DNA of 64,000 bases from Mycoplasma parvum str. Indiana (GTDB lineage: Bacteria; Bacillota_I; Bacilli_A; Mycoplasmatales; Mycoplasmoidaceae). How positions within the stretch are numbered: the first letter of the stretch is position 1; each line of letters opens with the position of its first letter. Where the stretch lies: NCBI RefSeq assembly GCF_000477415.1, contig NC_022575.1, forward strand, positions 124,001-188,000, written 5' to 3'. The notes beneath the pieces were generated by a model. That model did not search any database. It saw only the letters and a list, made by a program, of their open reading frames with translations, and was not told the DNA's origin. Position numbers and translations under genes: made by a program. Positions 52,260 through 62,203 of the stretch are shown here, in pieces.

Positions 52260-54254
52260 ATGCCAGTTACTTTTTCAAATCTTTTAAAAATCTTTTTAGC
52301 TTCTGTTGGTGGTGTAAGCGGAACTGGTTATGCTGGATATGAAGCTTATAAGTTTTTAAGTAATAAAAAGTTACAAAATGAATTGGAGAGTTTATCTGAA
52401 AAGTCTGAATCTGAAAGTTCTTTAAAAATTAAATCTTCAAATGATATGGATTCTTTTCAAAATTCTGAAACTCAAGATTTTTCAAAGCCTTCTTCAATTA
52501 ATTATTCTTCGGGACAAGAAAAAAATGAAGCTGAAGTATCTTCACTTTCTAAATCTGCAGAAGTTAAAGAAAATAAAGAAAGTGAAGATATTAAATCTTC
52601 TAAAGGGCCCGAAATCCAAATTGTTTCACAATCTAATCAATTAGAAGTATCTGAACCAAAATTACCTCAAATTATTGTTGAAAACGAAGTGGGGGGGGAT
52701 TGAGAGGGAGCTAGTGCTTTGAAAAACAAGGTTTATGATGAAAGAGCTAAAAATCCTATTAAGAATAGACAACAAATGTCTGATGCTGAAAAGTATGTTC
52801 TTCAATATGGTAAAGAATCAGGATATTGAGATTATCGAAGTAATTTAGTTAAAACAGGAAATATTGAACAAATAGAAAGTAAAGAACAACTTAAAAAAGA
52901 TGCGGAGATTTATAAGATGCTTAAAGATCATACTGTTAAATTAGCTTCTCCTTGTTCAGCTGGAACTGGATGATTATTAGATTTTGAACTTCCAAAAGAA
53001 AAAGATAAATATCCTACAAAATGGTTTATAGCTACAAATTTACATGTAATTAGTGAAATTAAGTTTAAGAAGAGCGAGTATGATGTTTTATTGCCAGTTA
53101 CTGAACAATCACTAGATGCATATGTAAAAAGCAATAGTGATAGAGGATATGTTGGTTGTGCTAATTTCTTGAAAGGAGATACTCCGAGTTTAGATATTTT
53201 GACTGAAGAAGATGTTACTTCAAGTTTCACTAATTTGGAATCTGTAGAGTCTAAGAAATTTAAATCTAGAGAAACTGATTACTATACAAATAGCCCTATA
53301 TTTATAGAAATGGCAGGAGGAACTTCTAAAGCGAGAGCTCCAAAGATTTTCGAAGTTAGAATTGCAAATCCTAAATTAATATATACAGCAATTAATTTTG
53401 CAGGAAAAAAGAAAGATCATCAAAACCCAAATAAGACAATGGATTATTACAAAGATTTTGGAGTTGTTGAGGTTGATTTTGGTAATGAAGATATAGCAAG
53501 AAAAATGACTAATAGAACATTTGATAAATACTACAAACATAAAGTATTTGATGGAGTGGAAAAAATTAATGAAAAATCAGTTAATATGTTTGCTACCGAA
53601 TTAATGAGTAAATATACAGCTGATGAATTGAATGAAAATCAAGATCATTTCTTAGTGGGAGGATATCCACAAGGGGGAAATACAGGAAATCAAATATCTT
53701 TTTCTTTGAATCAAAAATATAGATATAAAGATACATTTAATTCTCAAAAGAATTATTATGAAAGTAAAATAATTCCTACTCGAAGTAAGTTAACTCACTT
53801 TAAGGAATATGAAAATTTAAGAAGTTTCTCAGGGTATAACTTAACCAATAAGGATGGTGATGTCATTAGAGGACATATTGGTTCAGATAGAAGTCCTTTT
53901 CATAAACAAATAGCTATTTCTTGAAATGGCAAACCTTTAATTAATTGAGGTTATAACTATCTGCTAGATAACACCTTTTTGGGCGGAGGAGCTTCAGGAA
54001 GTATGGTATTAGATAAGGAAGGAGGTTTATTAGGTCTTTATACCAGATATGCTGGTTCAACATTCAATTATGGTGTTATTGAGCCAGTTAGAGGAAGTCA
54101 AGTTAAGGATGAAAAAGGTAGGGTAATTATCCCACAATTCGACTTAATTGCTGGCAAAGGAGGAGATATTTCTTCTTATAGAACACAATTAGAAAAATAT
54201 GGAAATAATATACAAACTTATTTGAGTCACACATCAAAGTGAAAAGCTAGTTAA
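52260..54254 (+). CDS. DUF31-type serine protease, complete
   Basis: 664 aa, ATG. N-terminal membrane/signal segment (LLKIFLASVGGVSGTGYAG), then a low-complexity Ser/Glu/Lys linker (about residues 40-140) ending at a G8 run (residues 144-146, in frame). Protease core: PCSAGTGWLL, IATNLHV with candidate His262, VVEVDF with candidate Asp406, GGGASGSMVL with candidate Ser579. The family includes Mycoplasma surface immunoglobulin protease; the substrate here is unknown. It follows the 16S gene by about 230 nt. No Shine-Dalgarno. Confidence 0.92.
52691..52698 (+). repeat. G8 tract in the protease linker, ON state
   Basis: GAA GTG GGG GGG GAT TGA, between the linker and the catalytic domain; slippage would remove the protease domain. 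Confidence 0.92.
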
Positions 54255-54268
54255 AAGATTTTGTAATT

Positions 54269-54289
54269 AATCGGGCAATGTGCCCGATT
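54269..54289 (+). terminator. hairpin after the protease gene
   Basis: AATCGGGCA-ATG-TGCCCGATT, 9-bp stem, 14 nt past the stop; T-run weak. Confidence 0.65.
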
Positions 54290-54340
54290 GGTTAGTAATT
54301 ATTTAATAATTTTTTTGAAATAAAAATTTAGGCATTTTTT

Positions 54341-54360
54341 AATCCTCTTTTCAGAGGATT
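54341..54360 (-). terminator. hairpin after the minus-strand coiled-coil gene
   Basis: AATCCTCT-TTTC-AGAGGATT, 8-bp stem, 15 nt past the stop of the gene ending at 54376. Confidence 0.6.
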
Positions 54361-54375
54361 AATTTAAAAACTAAA

Positions 54376-54966
54376 TTATTTTAGATCTACTTTTATATCT
54401 TTAAATATCGCTTGCGGCATTTCTGAAATATCTTTTTTAACTTGTTCAATTAATTTTTGATTCGATTCTTCTAGTTGTTTTCCTGCGCTTTCCAATTGCT
54501 CTGCATTAGTTTTGTAGAACTGTTCAAAATTATTTTGAATACTTTTGGCTTTTTCTTGAGCTTGTTGTAAAACTTCTTTTAATTTTGAACTTAAACTTTT
54601 TTCTAATTCTTCTTTTTTGCTTGTAATTTCTTTTTGATTTTTTTCAATTTTTAAGTTAACTTGATCATTAGATTCTTCCAAATCTCTTCTTTTTCTATTA
54701 TTTTTTTCTCTTTGTTCATCATTCTTATCTTTTTTTCCTTTTAAATCCTTAAATTCTTGTTCACTTTTATCTTTCTCTTTTTTTAATCTATTATTCTCTT
54801 CTTGAATTTGTGATATTTCATTTTTAGATCTTTTTTCTAAAGATTGTGATAATTTAAGTTCAGGAGAAGTATTATTTTTGCCCCCCCCAGAAGGTAAAAA
54901 GATAAGTGTATTGGCTCCTCCTGTTAAAGAAATAATTGTGGCTAATAAATATTTAGAAAAAACCAA
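54376..54966 (-). CDS. LPSGGG coiled-coil surface protein
   Basis: 196 aa, TTG start with TAG one codon before it. N-terminus VFSKYLLATIISLTGGANTL is a signal/membrane segment followed by IFLPSGGG, where the GGG is coded by the G8 run (C8 on plus strand, 54891-54898), in frame. The rest is almost pure Lys/Glu/Gln coiled-coil with RKRRDLEESN near the middle. It pairs with the gene at 55046. Function unknown; likely a filament or spacer on the cell surface. Confidence 0.83.
   Translation of the reverse strand: MVFSKYLLATIISLTGGANTLIFLPSGGGKNNTSPELKLSQSLEKRSKNEISQIQEENNRLKKEKDKSEQEFKDLKGKKDKNDEQREKNNRKRRDLEESNDQVNLKIEKNQKEITSKKEELEKSLSSKLKEVLQQAQEKAKSIQNNFEQFYKTNAEQLESAGKQLEESNQKLIEQVKKDISEMPQAIFKDIKVDLK
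54891..54898 (-). repeat. G8 tract (C8 on plus strand), ON state
   Basis: Codes Gly-Gly-Gly after LPS; in frame. Confidence 0.92.
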
Positions 54967-55045
54967 AAACTATTTTTGAGATTTTTTCATTTTTAGAATC
55001 CTTCTAATTTTATTTATGAAATGAACACAAAAATATTTAACTTTT

Positions 55046-55633
55046 TTATACTGTAATTCCTTTAAATATTCCTTGAGGAAGTTCTTTAATTTTTTCTGAA
55101 ACTTCTTTTATTAATTTTTTATTACTTTCTTCAATATTTTTTAAAGTTTCTTCAAGTGTTTTAATATTTTCTTCATACAATTGCTTGAAATTTTCTTGAA
55201 TTTTTTGTCCTTGTTCTTGTGCTTGTTTATTTATTTTGCCTATATTTTCTTTTAATTGATTTTCCAAATTAGTTTTTTTATTCTCCAATTCTTGATTATT
55301 TTGCTTTATCTTAGAAACATTCTCTTGACTTTTATTTTCTAAATCTCTTCTTTTTCGTTCATTCTTTTTTCTTTCATCATTATTTTTATTATTTTTTTCA
55401 TTTAACTCTTTTAATTGAGAATAGCTTTGTTGTTTTTCAAAACTAATTCTGTCATTTTCACTTTTTATTTGAACAGTTTTTTCATATGAGTTATGTTTTA
55501 AAGATTCAAACTTATTAAAAATAGTTTCATTTACTTTTTCTTTTTGTCCCCCCCCAGAGGGCAGGAAAATAAGTGTATTAGCTCCGCCAGTTAGAGAAAC
55601 AATTGTCGCCAATAAATATTTAGAAAATATCAA
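55046..55633 (-). CDS. LPSGGG coiled-coil surface protein
   Basis: 195 aa, TTG start with TAA one codon before it. Same N-terminus (IFSKYLLATIVSLTGGANTL, then IFLPSGGG), G8 run in frame, ERKRRDLENKS in the coiled-coil, and end ELPQGIFKGITV like EMPQAIFKDIKV of its neighbour. Tandem duplicate. Divergent from the FGL-family gene at 55902, with a G7 run in the shared upstream region. Confidence 0.83.
   Translation of the reverse strand: MIFSKYLLATIVSLTGGANTLIFLPSGGGQKEKVNETIFNKFESLKHNSYEKTVQIKSENDRISFEKQQSYSQLKELNEKNNKNNDERKKNERKRRDLENKSQENVSKIKQNNQELENKKTNLENQLKENIGKINKQAQEQGQKIQENFKQLYEENIKTLEETLKNIEESNKKLIKEVSEKIKELPQGIFKGITV
55548..55555 (-). repeat. G8 tract (C8 on plus strand), ON state
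   Basis: Codes Gly-Gly-Gly after LPS; in frame. Confidence 0.92.
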
Positions 55634-55861
55634 AAATTAACTAAATAAAATTATCATTTTTTATAGAATTTTAGATATTTTTTCAAAATTAATGAAAAAA
55701 CCTTTTATTATATAAATTAATAAAAATAAATAAACTTATTACTCCTAACATTAAATTTTTTGAAATATTTATAAATTTTATTTCTTTTGTAAATTTTGAC
55801 AAAATTTCTTTAAAAAACAAATTATTTGACTTTATTAGAATTTTTTCTTCAAAATTCCATC

Positions 55862-55868
55862 GGGGGGG
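55862..55868 (+). repeat. G7 tract upstream of FGL gene 1
   Basis: Non-coding position, 33 nt before the TTG start; it could alter promoter spacing or the leader. Confidence 0.85.
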
Positions 55869-55901
55869 AGATTATTATTAAAATCTCTAATTTTTTAAAG
55901 T

Positions 55902-57347
55902 TTGACGAAGAAACTTATTTCTTCTTTATTTGGAGTTAGTGGAATATTTGGCACTTCCCTAAAACTTCATGCATTTGGAAATAAAGAAGAAAAACAAAAT
56001 AAAAAAATATCGCCTAAAACAAGTATTAATTTTTTGTCATCTCAAACAGCTGGAAAAAATGAATTAAAGTCTTTTAACTATAAATGAGAGAATAGAAGTT
56101 TAGATGGAAGTCACTTTGGAGCTTGAAAATATCAAAGTGAAGGCGCTACAGAAGATATTTATTTAATTAAAAAGGATAATTCTGTTTTAAAAGTTAGCGC
56201 CTCTAATTATGGGCAAAAAAACAGAGTATTAAATGATGGCATTTGAATTGATAGAAATAACCCTTGATTTGGATATAGAAGTATTTCTAAACAATTTAAG
56301 AGAGGAGAAGAAAAAATAAAAAATTATTCAGAAGCTATTAAAGAATATAAACAAGCTCTCCAATCATTTAGTAAAGAAGAGTTAAGGCAATTAGGTTTGT
56401 GATGAGCTGATTTAAGGGAAGATCAACAGTGCGATATAGTGGATGTATTTGTTGATTGTAGTAAACTTAGATGATCTTTAGGCGGAAATAAGCTTACTTG
56501 AATTACAGATGGATTAAAAATAAGGCCTGAAAAATTAGTTGATTTAGGAAGAGACTCAAGTGAGGGTTTTCCTAAATTAAGCAAAATAATTGGCTCCAGA
56601 GGACTAATTGATTTACCTAAAAAAGCTAAAGATGTAGGTAATTTAATTGGTGGAGCGATAGATAATTGAATAGATGAATTTATCAAAAACAATGGATCAG
56701 TCTCATTGGAAAAAGATGGGATTAATCCTATTTGACTTTTCAATAAATTAATATTTGGAAATCCAACAAACTTCAAAGAATGTGAAAAGGTGGGAGAGGG
56801 AGATAAATTTTTTCCAGAGTGTAGAAAGCAATTGTATAGTGTTATAGATAGAGAATCTTTTAATGATGGGGAAGTAAATGTACTTCCAAAGCTTAAAGAA
56901 GTAGTAAAGGCTGGAACTATTTATAATAGCAGTGATATTAGAGTATCTGTCGGAAGTAAAGAAAATCAAAAATTAGATGAAGATACAAAAGATTGAAAAC
57001 ATGAAGAAAAAGAAGAAAACAGAGAAAAGAAACAAAAAATTATTACTGCATGAAAAGATAAAGGAATTCATGAAGGAATAATAGATGTGAGTTGCAAAAA
57101 ATTTGAACCAACTAGTTCTTTGTGATCCTTTATTACTTTAGATTGAGCAACTATTGGAAAACAAAAAGGATGTGAATTTATTTGAAAATTAATATTTTCC
57201 GGAGAAGTAGATGATAAGAGATTATGTCTTTTTGAGATACCTGCTGCAAAACATTATTTGAGGGAATATCAAATTACTTTTTTTAGCTATTCAAATTGAT
57301 ATAAAAATAATAAATTCTGAGCAAGATGCTCAGAATATGGACTTTAA
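55902..57347 (+). CDS. FGL-family exported protein 1
   Basis: 481 aa, TTG start (frame TAA AGT TTG ACG). First of a tandem family recognised by a short signal segment (TKKLISSLFGVSGIFGTSL), WKYQSEGAT.DIYLI, a YGQK.R...DG..ID....WFGYRS block, a DIVDVFVDC Cys block, KRLCLFEIP and the C-terminal NKFWARCSEYGL. Function unknown. The last codons contain a perfect 9-bp inverted repeat (TTCTGAGCA/TGCTCAGAA). Confidence 0.84.
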
Positions 57348-57638
57348 ATATTTATATTTATTAACTCTCAATTAAAAGAGTTATTAAAAAATAAATTAAA
57401 AAGTAAAAAAATTCAAAGCATTTAAACTCGCATGATTTAATTTTTGATAATGATTAACTTCAGAAAAACAAAAAACATAAATTTTTTTATCTTTGAAATA
57501 ATTATTAATAAATATTGAATTTAGCTTTTTTTAATATAAATATTTAAGAAAACTTTTTAATTTGAAGTTTTTGACTAGTTTAATGGATAAATTTATTTTC
57601 TATTTCGCTATTGGGGGGGGCACTCCCTTTAAAAGTAA
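57348..57638. other. intergenic region with G8 tract
   Basis: About 290 AT-rich bases before FGL gene 2. Contains a short ATG ORF (from 57583) through the G run that overlaps the next gene in another frame; probably leader or promoter. Confidence 0.5.
57613..57620 (+). repeat. G8 tract upstream of FGL gene 2
   Basis: 18 nt before the ATG, outside the main frame (a TAA directly precedes the ATG). Confidence 0.88.
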
Positions 57639-59060
57639 ATGAAGAAATTATTGATTTCTATTTTCGGGACTTCTGGAGTTTTTGTGACATCTATTAGTTC
57701 ACATACTTTTAATTATTGAAATCAAGGAGAAAAATTATCTAATTTTGCTAAAGAAAAAATTAATAGATTTTCTTCAATTAATGAAATAAATAAAAATAAA
57801 TTAATAAGAAAAGTGGAAAAAACAATTCAACCAAGCAGTTTATTTAAAAATTATTTTTTGAGTTGGAGACTTCAAAGTGAAGGCTCCTCAGAAGATTTAT
57901 ATTTAGTTACTAAAGATAATTTAGTTGTAAAAGTTCCAGCAAGTAAATATGGTCAAAAAAGGAGGCGAATGTCTGATGGTCATTTAATCGATAAATATGA
58001 CTCTTGATTTGGTTATAGGAGTTTTAAAAAAATGAAACGAAATCAATCTTCAGAATTAATGAGTAATATGGAGAAAGTTAAGAGATTTTTTGACCTTTTT
58101 AAAGTTTCTGATGAAAATGAAATGAAACAACTAGGTGAATGATGAGAAGAAAAGTTAAGTGATGAACAAAAATGCGAAATTTTAGATATTTTTGTTGAAT
58201 GCGATTTCATCAAAAAGCACTTGTCAAATAATGATAAAAATGCAAAAACAATAAAAGAAGTATTAAGAATTTATCCCGAGAGAATAGTATCTTTAGCTAG
58301 ACGAGAAGAATTTAAAGCACCTAAATTGAGTGATTTTATAGGTATAAGAAAGATAATTCATTTACCCAAGATAGGAGAATTTGGGCATTTAATTGGAGGC
58401 ACAGTAGATGAATGGATGGTGGATTATCTTAATGATGAATATATAAATAAAGAAAATAAGGGAGAGGTTAACGGGTTTTCTTTGCTGGAGAGATTATTTA
58501 AAGGTGAACACACTTTTAAAAATTGTTTTTCCGAAGAGAATAGCAATTTTTATCCTGAATGTAAAAAAGAGATATTGATTCATTATTTAGGAGAAAAAAC
58601 TAAATTTGGTGAAGAATTTGTAACTCCTAAGGTTGTAGGAGTTGTTAAAGGAGGAACTATAGAGGGGACTAATTCAATTAGAGTTTCGACAGGAACGCAG
58701 ATCAATAGAACTTCACCAGTACAAAAGTGAATACGTGAAACTACAGAAGAAAGTCCTGAACAAGCTAAAGAATTTATTTCAGCCTTTAAATCTACTGGAA
58801 GAAAAGAAGGAATAATAGATGTTAGATGTAAAAGGTTTGAAAAAGCTTTATTATGGATAATGGATGATCCTAGAATACATGGTTGTAAATTAGCTTGAGA
58901 ATTAATAATTCCTGGAGATGTTATTGAAAAAAGATGATGTTTATTTGAAATACCCAATGGAAAAGGTTATTTAAGAGAATATGAAATATCAATTTTTAAG
59001 TTTTCTTATTTATGAAATAATAATAAGTTTTGAGCTAAATGTTCTAATTTCGGTCTTTAA
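57639..59060 (+). CDS. FGL-family exported protein 2
   Basis: 473 aa, ATG (MKKLLISIFGTSGVFVTSIS) after TAA. Signal/membrane N-terminus; WRLQSEGSSEDLYLV; YGQKRRRMSDGHLIDKYDSW; EILDIFVEC; KRWCLFEIPNGKGYLREYEI; end KCSNFGL. TGA-Trp codons include the last aromatic positions. Function unknown. Confidence 0.86.
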
Positions 59061-59118
59061 GTGAAGTTTGTGAATAATTCAATTAAAAAACGAATAAACA
59101 TGATTTATTTCCAATTGC

Positions 59119-59127
59119 GGGGGGGGG
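59119..59127 (+). repeat. G9 tract upstream of FGL gene 3
   Basis: 36 nt before the TTG start, followed by AAAAGTTTTC/GAAAACTTTT, a short hairpin. The preceding sequence (ATTTATTTCCAATTGCG) resembles that before the run at 57613. Confidence 0.88.
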
Positions 59128-59163
59128 CAAGAAAAGTTTTCTGAAAACTTTTATTTATAGAGT

Positions 59164-60612
59164 TTGAAGGGGAAATTGATTTCCTCTTTTCTAGGGTTAG
59201 GAGGAATATTTGGATTTTCAATTAAATCGCATTTAACTAATTGAAATATAGAAAATTTAGGTCAAATATTAAAAAAACCATTAATTTCTTCATTAGATAA
59301 AAAATTTGCTATGCAACAAATATCTCAAGATAGGTTGAAAGAACAAAAAAATTATGATTCAAATTCAAGCAGTTTAAATAAAAATCTTTTTCAAAGCTGA
59401 AAATATCAAAGTGAAGGGGGATACAAAGATGTTTATTTAGTAGATTATGAAAATAGAATTAAAAAAATTTCTCCAGAGAATCATGGACATAAAAGGAGAA
59501 GAATGAATGATGGCATTTTAATTGACCGCCTTAATAAATGATTTGGTTATAGAAGTTTAACTCACCAAATATTTTCTGGAATGGAAAAACACAATAAAGA
59601 GGAGTTGTCTAATTTAGATAAAGTTAATACATTGAAGTTAATTATTAAAAAAATCAGTCAAGAAGAAATGAGACTTCTTGGAGAGTGATGAGATAAATTA
59701 CAAGAAAATCAAAAATGTGAAATATTAGATATTTTTATAGATTGCGAAAATACAAAAAAGTTTATTGGTAATAAATCTACCACTCCATTAAGTGATAGCC
59801 TAAAAATTAAGCCAGAAGAATTAGTGAAAACCTTTAGAAAAGATGGAAAAAACTTTCCTTTATTTAGAGAAATAATAGGGAGTGGAAAATTCATTGATTT
59901 TCCTTTTAAAAGAGAAATTGGTTTGTTAGGCGGGGGCCCAATAAATGAGTGAATTGAGGAATTTGTTACTGATAAATATATTGAAAATGAAAAACGAGGA
60001 GGAGTCAATTTAATTTCTACTGCAATTAAGTTATTGACCGGAACGGAATCTTTTAAAAAATGTAGTGATGTAGCAAGCGAAGATAAGAAATTTTTTCCAG
60101 AATGCGGCGGCAAATTAAATCCTTCAACAAGTTATGAAACAATTGATTTAAGAGAACAATTGATTATTCCTGAATTAAAAAATGTTGTCAAAGGAGGGAT
60201 GAAATCAGAGGAAAATGCTATAAGAGTATCTACAAGATCAATAGAGAATCAAAAATCTTCAATTAAACAATGAGTAAATGAAGCAGAAGAAAAAAATTCT
60301 GAAAAATCCAAAAATTATATAGATGTTTGAAAAAAGAAAGGAATTAAAGATGGAATAATAGATATTAAATGTAGTCAATGAGGCTGATATTGGTGGGAGA
60401 AGTTGCTAAACGGATTGGGAGGAAAGCAACAAGGTTGTGAATTTGCTTGAAGTCTAATATTCCCACAAGATGTGGATGACAAGAGATGATGTTTATATGA
60501 AATTCCCAATGCTAAATCTTATGTAAGGGAATATCATATTAAATTCCTTTCTTTTTCAAATTGATTCAATAGTAATAAATTCTGAGGAAGTTGCCTTTCA
60601 TATGAACTTTAA
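59164..60612 (+). CDS. FGL-family exported protein 3
   Basis: 482 aa, TTG start (frame TAG AGT TTG AAG). Signal KGKLISSFLGLGGIFGFSI; WKYQSEGGYKDVYLV; HGHKRRRMNDGILIDRLNKW; EILDIFIDC; KRWCLYEIPNAKSYVREYHI; the C-terminal end GSCLSYEL departs from FGL. Its stop is 6 nt before the start of gene 4 and in the same frame. Confidence 0.84.
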
Positions 60613-60618
60613 ATAGAA

Positions 60619-62127
60619 TTGCTTAATTTAATAAGCAAGAAAATATTATTTTCTACTGTGGGTTCTGGAAGTATCCTAGGAATATCTTTGGGTAATTATT
60701 TTGAACTTTTCCCTTTAAATCTTTTCAATGAAGAAATTAAAAGAATTGATTATGCCGGGGGGGGCGCAAACCTTAAAAGTTTTGCTTTACCTCAAAAAGC
60801 ATCTATTAGTCGAATAAAATATCCCAAAAATAATTGGACTAGTTTAAGTCCATATTATTTTGGTGTTTGATCTTTTCAAAGTGAGGGCTCTACAAAACCA
60901 ATTTATATGGTTGATAAAGATGGCTGGGCAAAAGAAATTGAAGCAAAAGTTTATGGACAAAAAAGAAGAAATTTAAATGATGGAATTTTTATAGATCGGA
61001 ATAATACTTGATTTGGTTTTAGAAGCATTCCTTTTAGTAAACATACAAGAGATTTATTAAATGAAAAAAATAAAAAATTGTTAGAAAGTTGAGCAGATCT
61101 TTCGGAAAAATTTTTATTTTTAGATTATTCTGAATTAAATAAATTAAGTCAATGATTTCAAAATTTACCGGAAAGAGATAAGTGTGAAATGGCAGAAATT
61201 CTTCTGGAAGACTGTGCTAAATTCAAATCAATTATTGGATATTCTAGTTGAAGTTCAATTGGGAGTAATTTGAAAATTAATTTTGAAAAATTAAATGAAA
61301 TAGCACATAAAGAATGAAAGGACAAGTTGCCTAAATTTTCTGATATTATAGGTAGAAAAGGAATCATATATATTGGAAAATTGAGTGGTTATGAAAATAA
61401 ATTTGGGAAAATTTTAGATATTTGATTAGAAGAAGAAATAAAAAAGGAGCTTAATAAAGCTCCTGACAAAGAAAAATCAAAGAAAAATGGAGTAAATTTA
61501 GCCAGAAAAATATTAACTAATAATTTATTTGGAGAAGGATGCGAAAAATATAAAGAATCATCCGGCGACAAATTAGTTTATGGGGAATGTTTTACTAAGA
61601 GTCCGATGAATTTTGATATTATTTCAAATATTTCAGGAGAAAAATATTTTTTCCCTAGAGTGATTGATGTAGTTAAAGCTGGAAAGTGATGAGATAAACC
61701 TGTCTACGCTCCTTCCAGCTTTATTCCAGTTAATGATTCTGAACAAAAAAGGGAGAGAGAGCCGAACCAATGAAAATATTTTCCAGAAGGAATTAATTGG
61801 CATGCCCAAGAAGGTTTTAAAAATAATGCTGGATATAGAGGGGTAATAAATATTGGTTGCGATCATGTTCAAGCAACTGACAAAAGTTGGAGTTTTGCTC
61901 AATTATTTACTAGCACTCCATTAGAAAGACATGGTTGTTGGGAGTTTTACAATATCTTTTTTGGCGATGCAAAAAGTCAAGATATTAGTGATAAGAGATG
62001 ATGTCTTTTTGAAATACCTGAAGCAAAATCCTTTGTTAAAGAAACTAATATATTAGGACCTTTTTATTTTTCTAATTGGAATAAAGGAAATAGATTTTGA
62101 ACTAGGTGTGATCTTTATGGTATATAA
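60619..62127 (+). CDS. FGL-family exported protein 4
   Basis: 502 aa, TTG 60619 (or ATA 60613), directly after the stop of gene 3 and in the same frame. Signal KKILFSTVGSGSILGISLG. G8 run in frame at about residues 47-49 (YAGGGANLK). WSFQSEGSTKPIYMV; YGQKRRNLNDGIFIDRNNTW; EILLEDC; KRWCLFEIPEAKSFVKE; end TRCDLYGI, so the usual FGL is changed. Confidence 0.85.
60757..60764 (+). repeat. G8 tract in FGL gene 4, ON state
   Basis: GCC GGG GGG GGC GCA, in frame. Confidence 0.92.
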
Positions 62128-62203
62128 TTTTTCCTAAATAAATATATTTTCATTGCTCTCCGCCTCCTTTACGCTGAAAAAAAGAGAAAAATTATTTTGT
62201 TAA

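Noticed and set aside
57583-57700. Small ATG ORF through the G8 run as an N-terminal extension of FGL gene 2
   Set aside because: The main frame has a TAA directly before its ATG, so no tract length can fuse them.
62158-62175. GCCTCCTTT string resembling an anti-Shine-Dalgarno
   Set aside because: It is in a short intergenic region without rRNA context; chance match.
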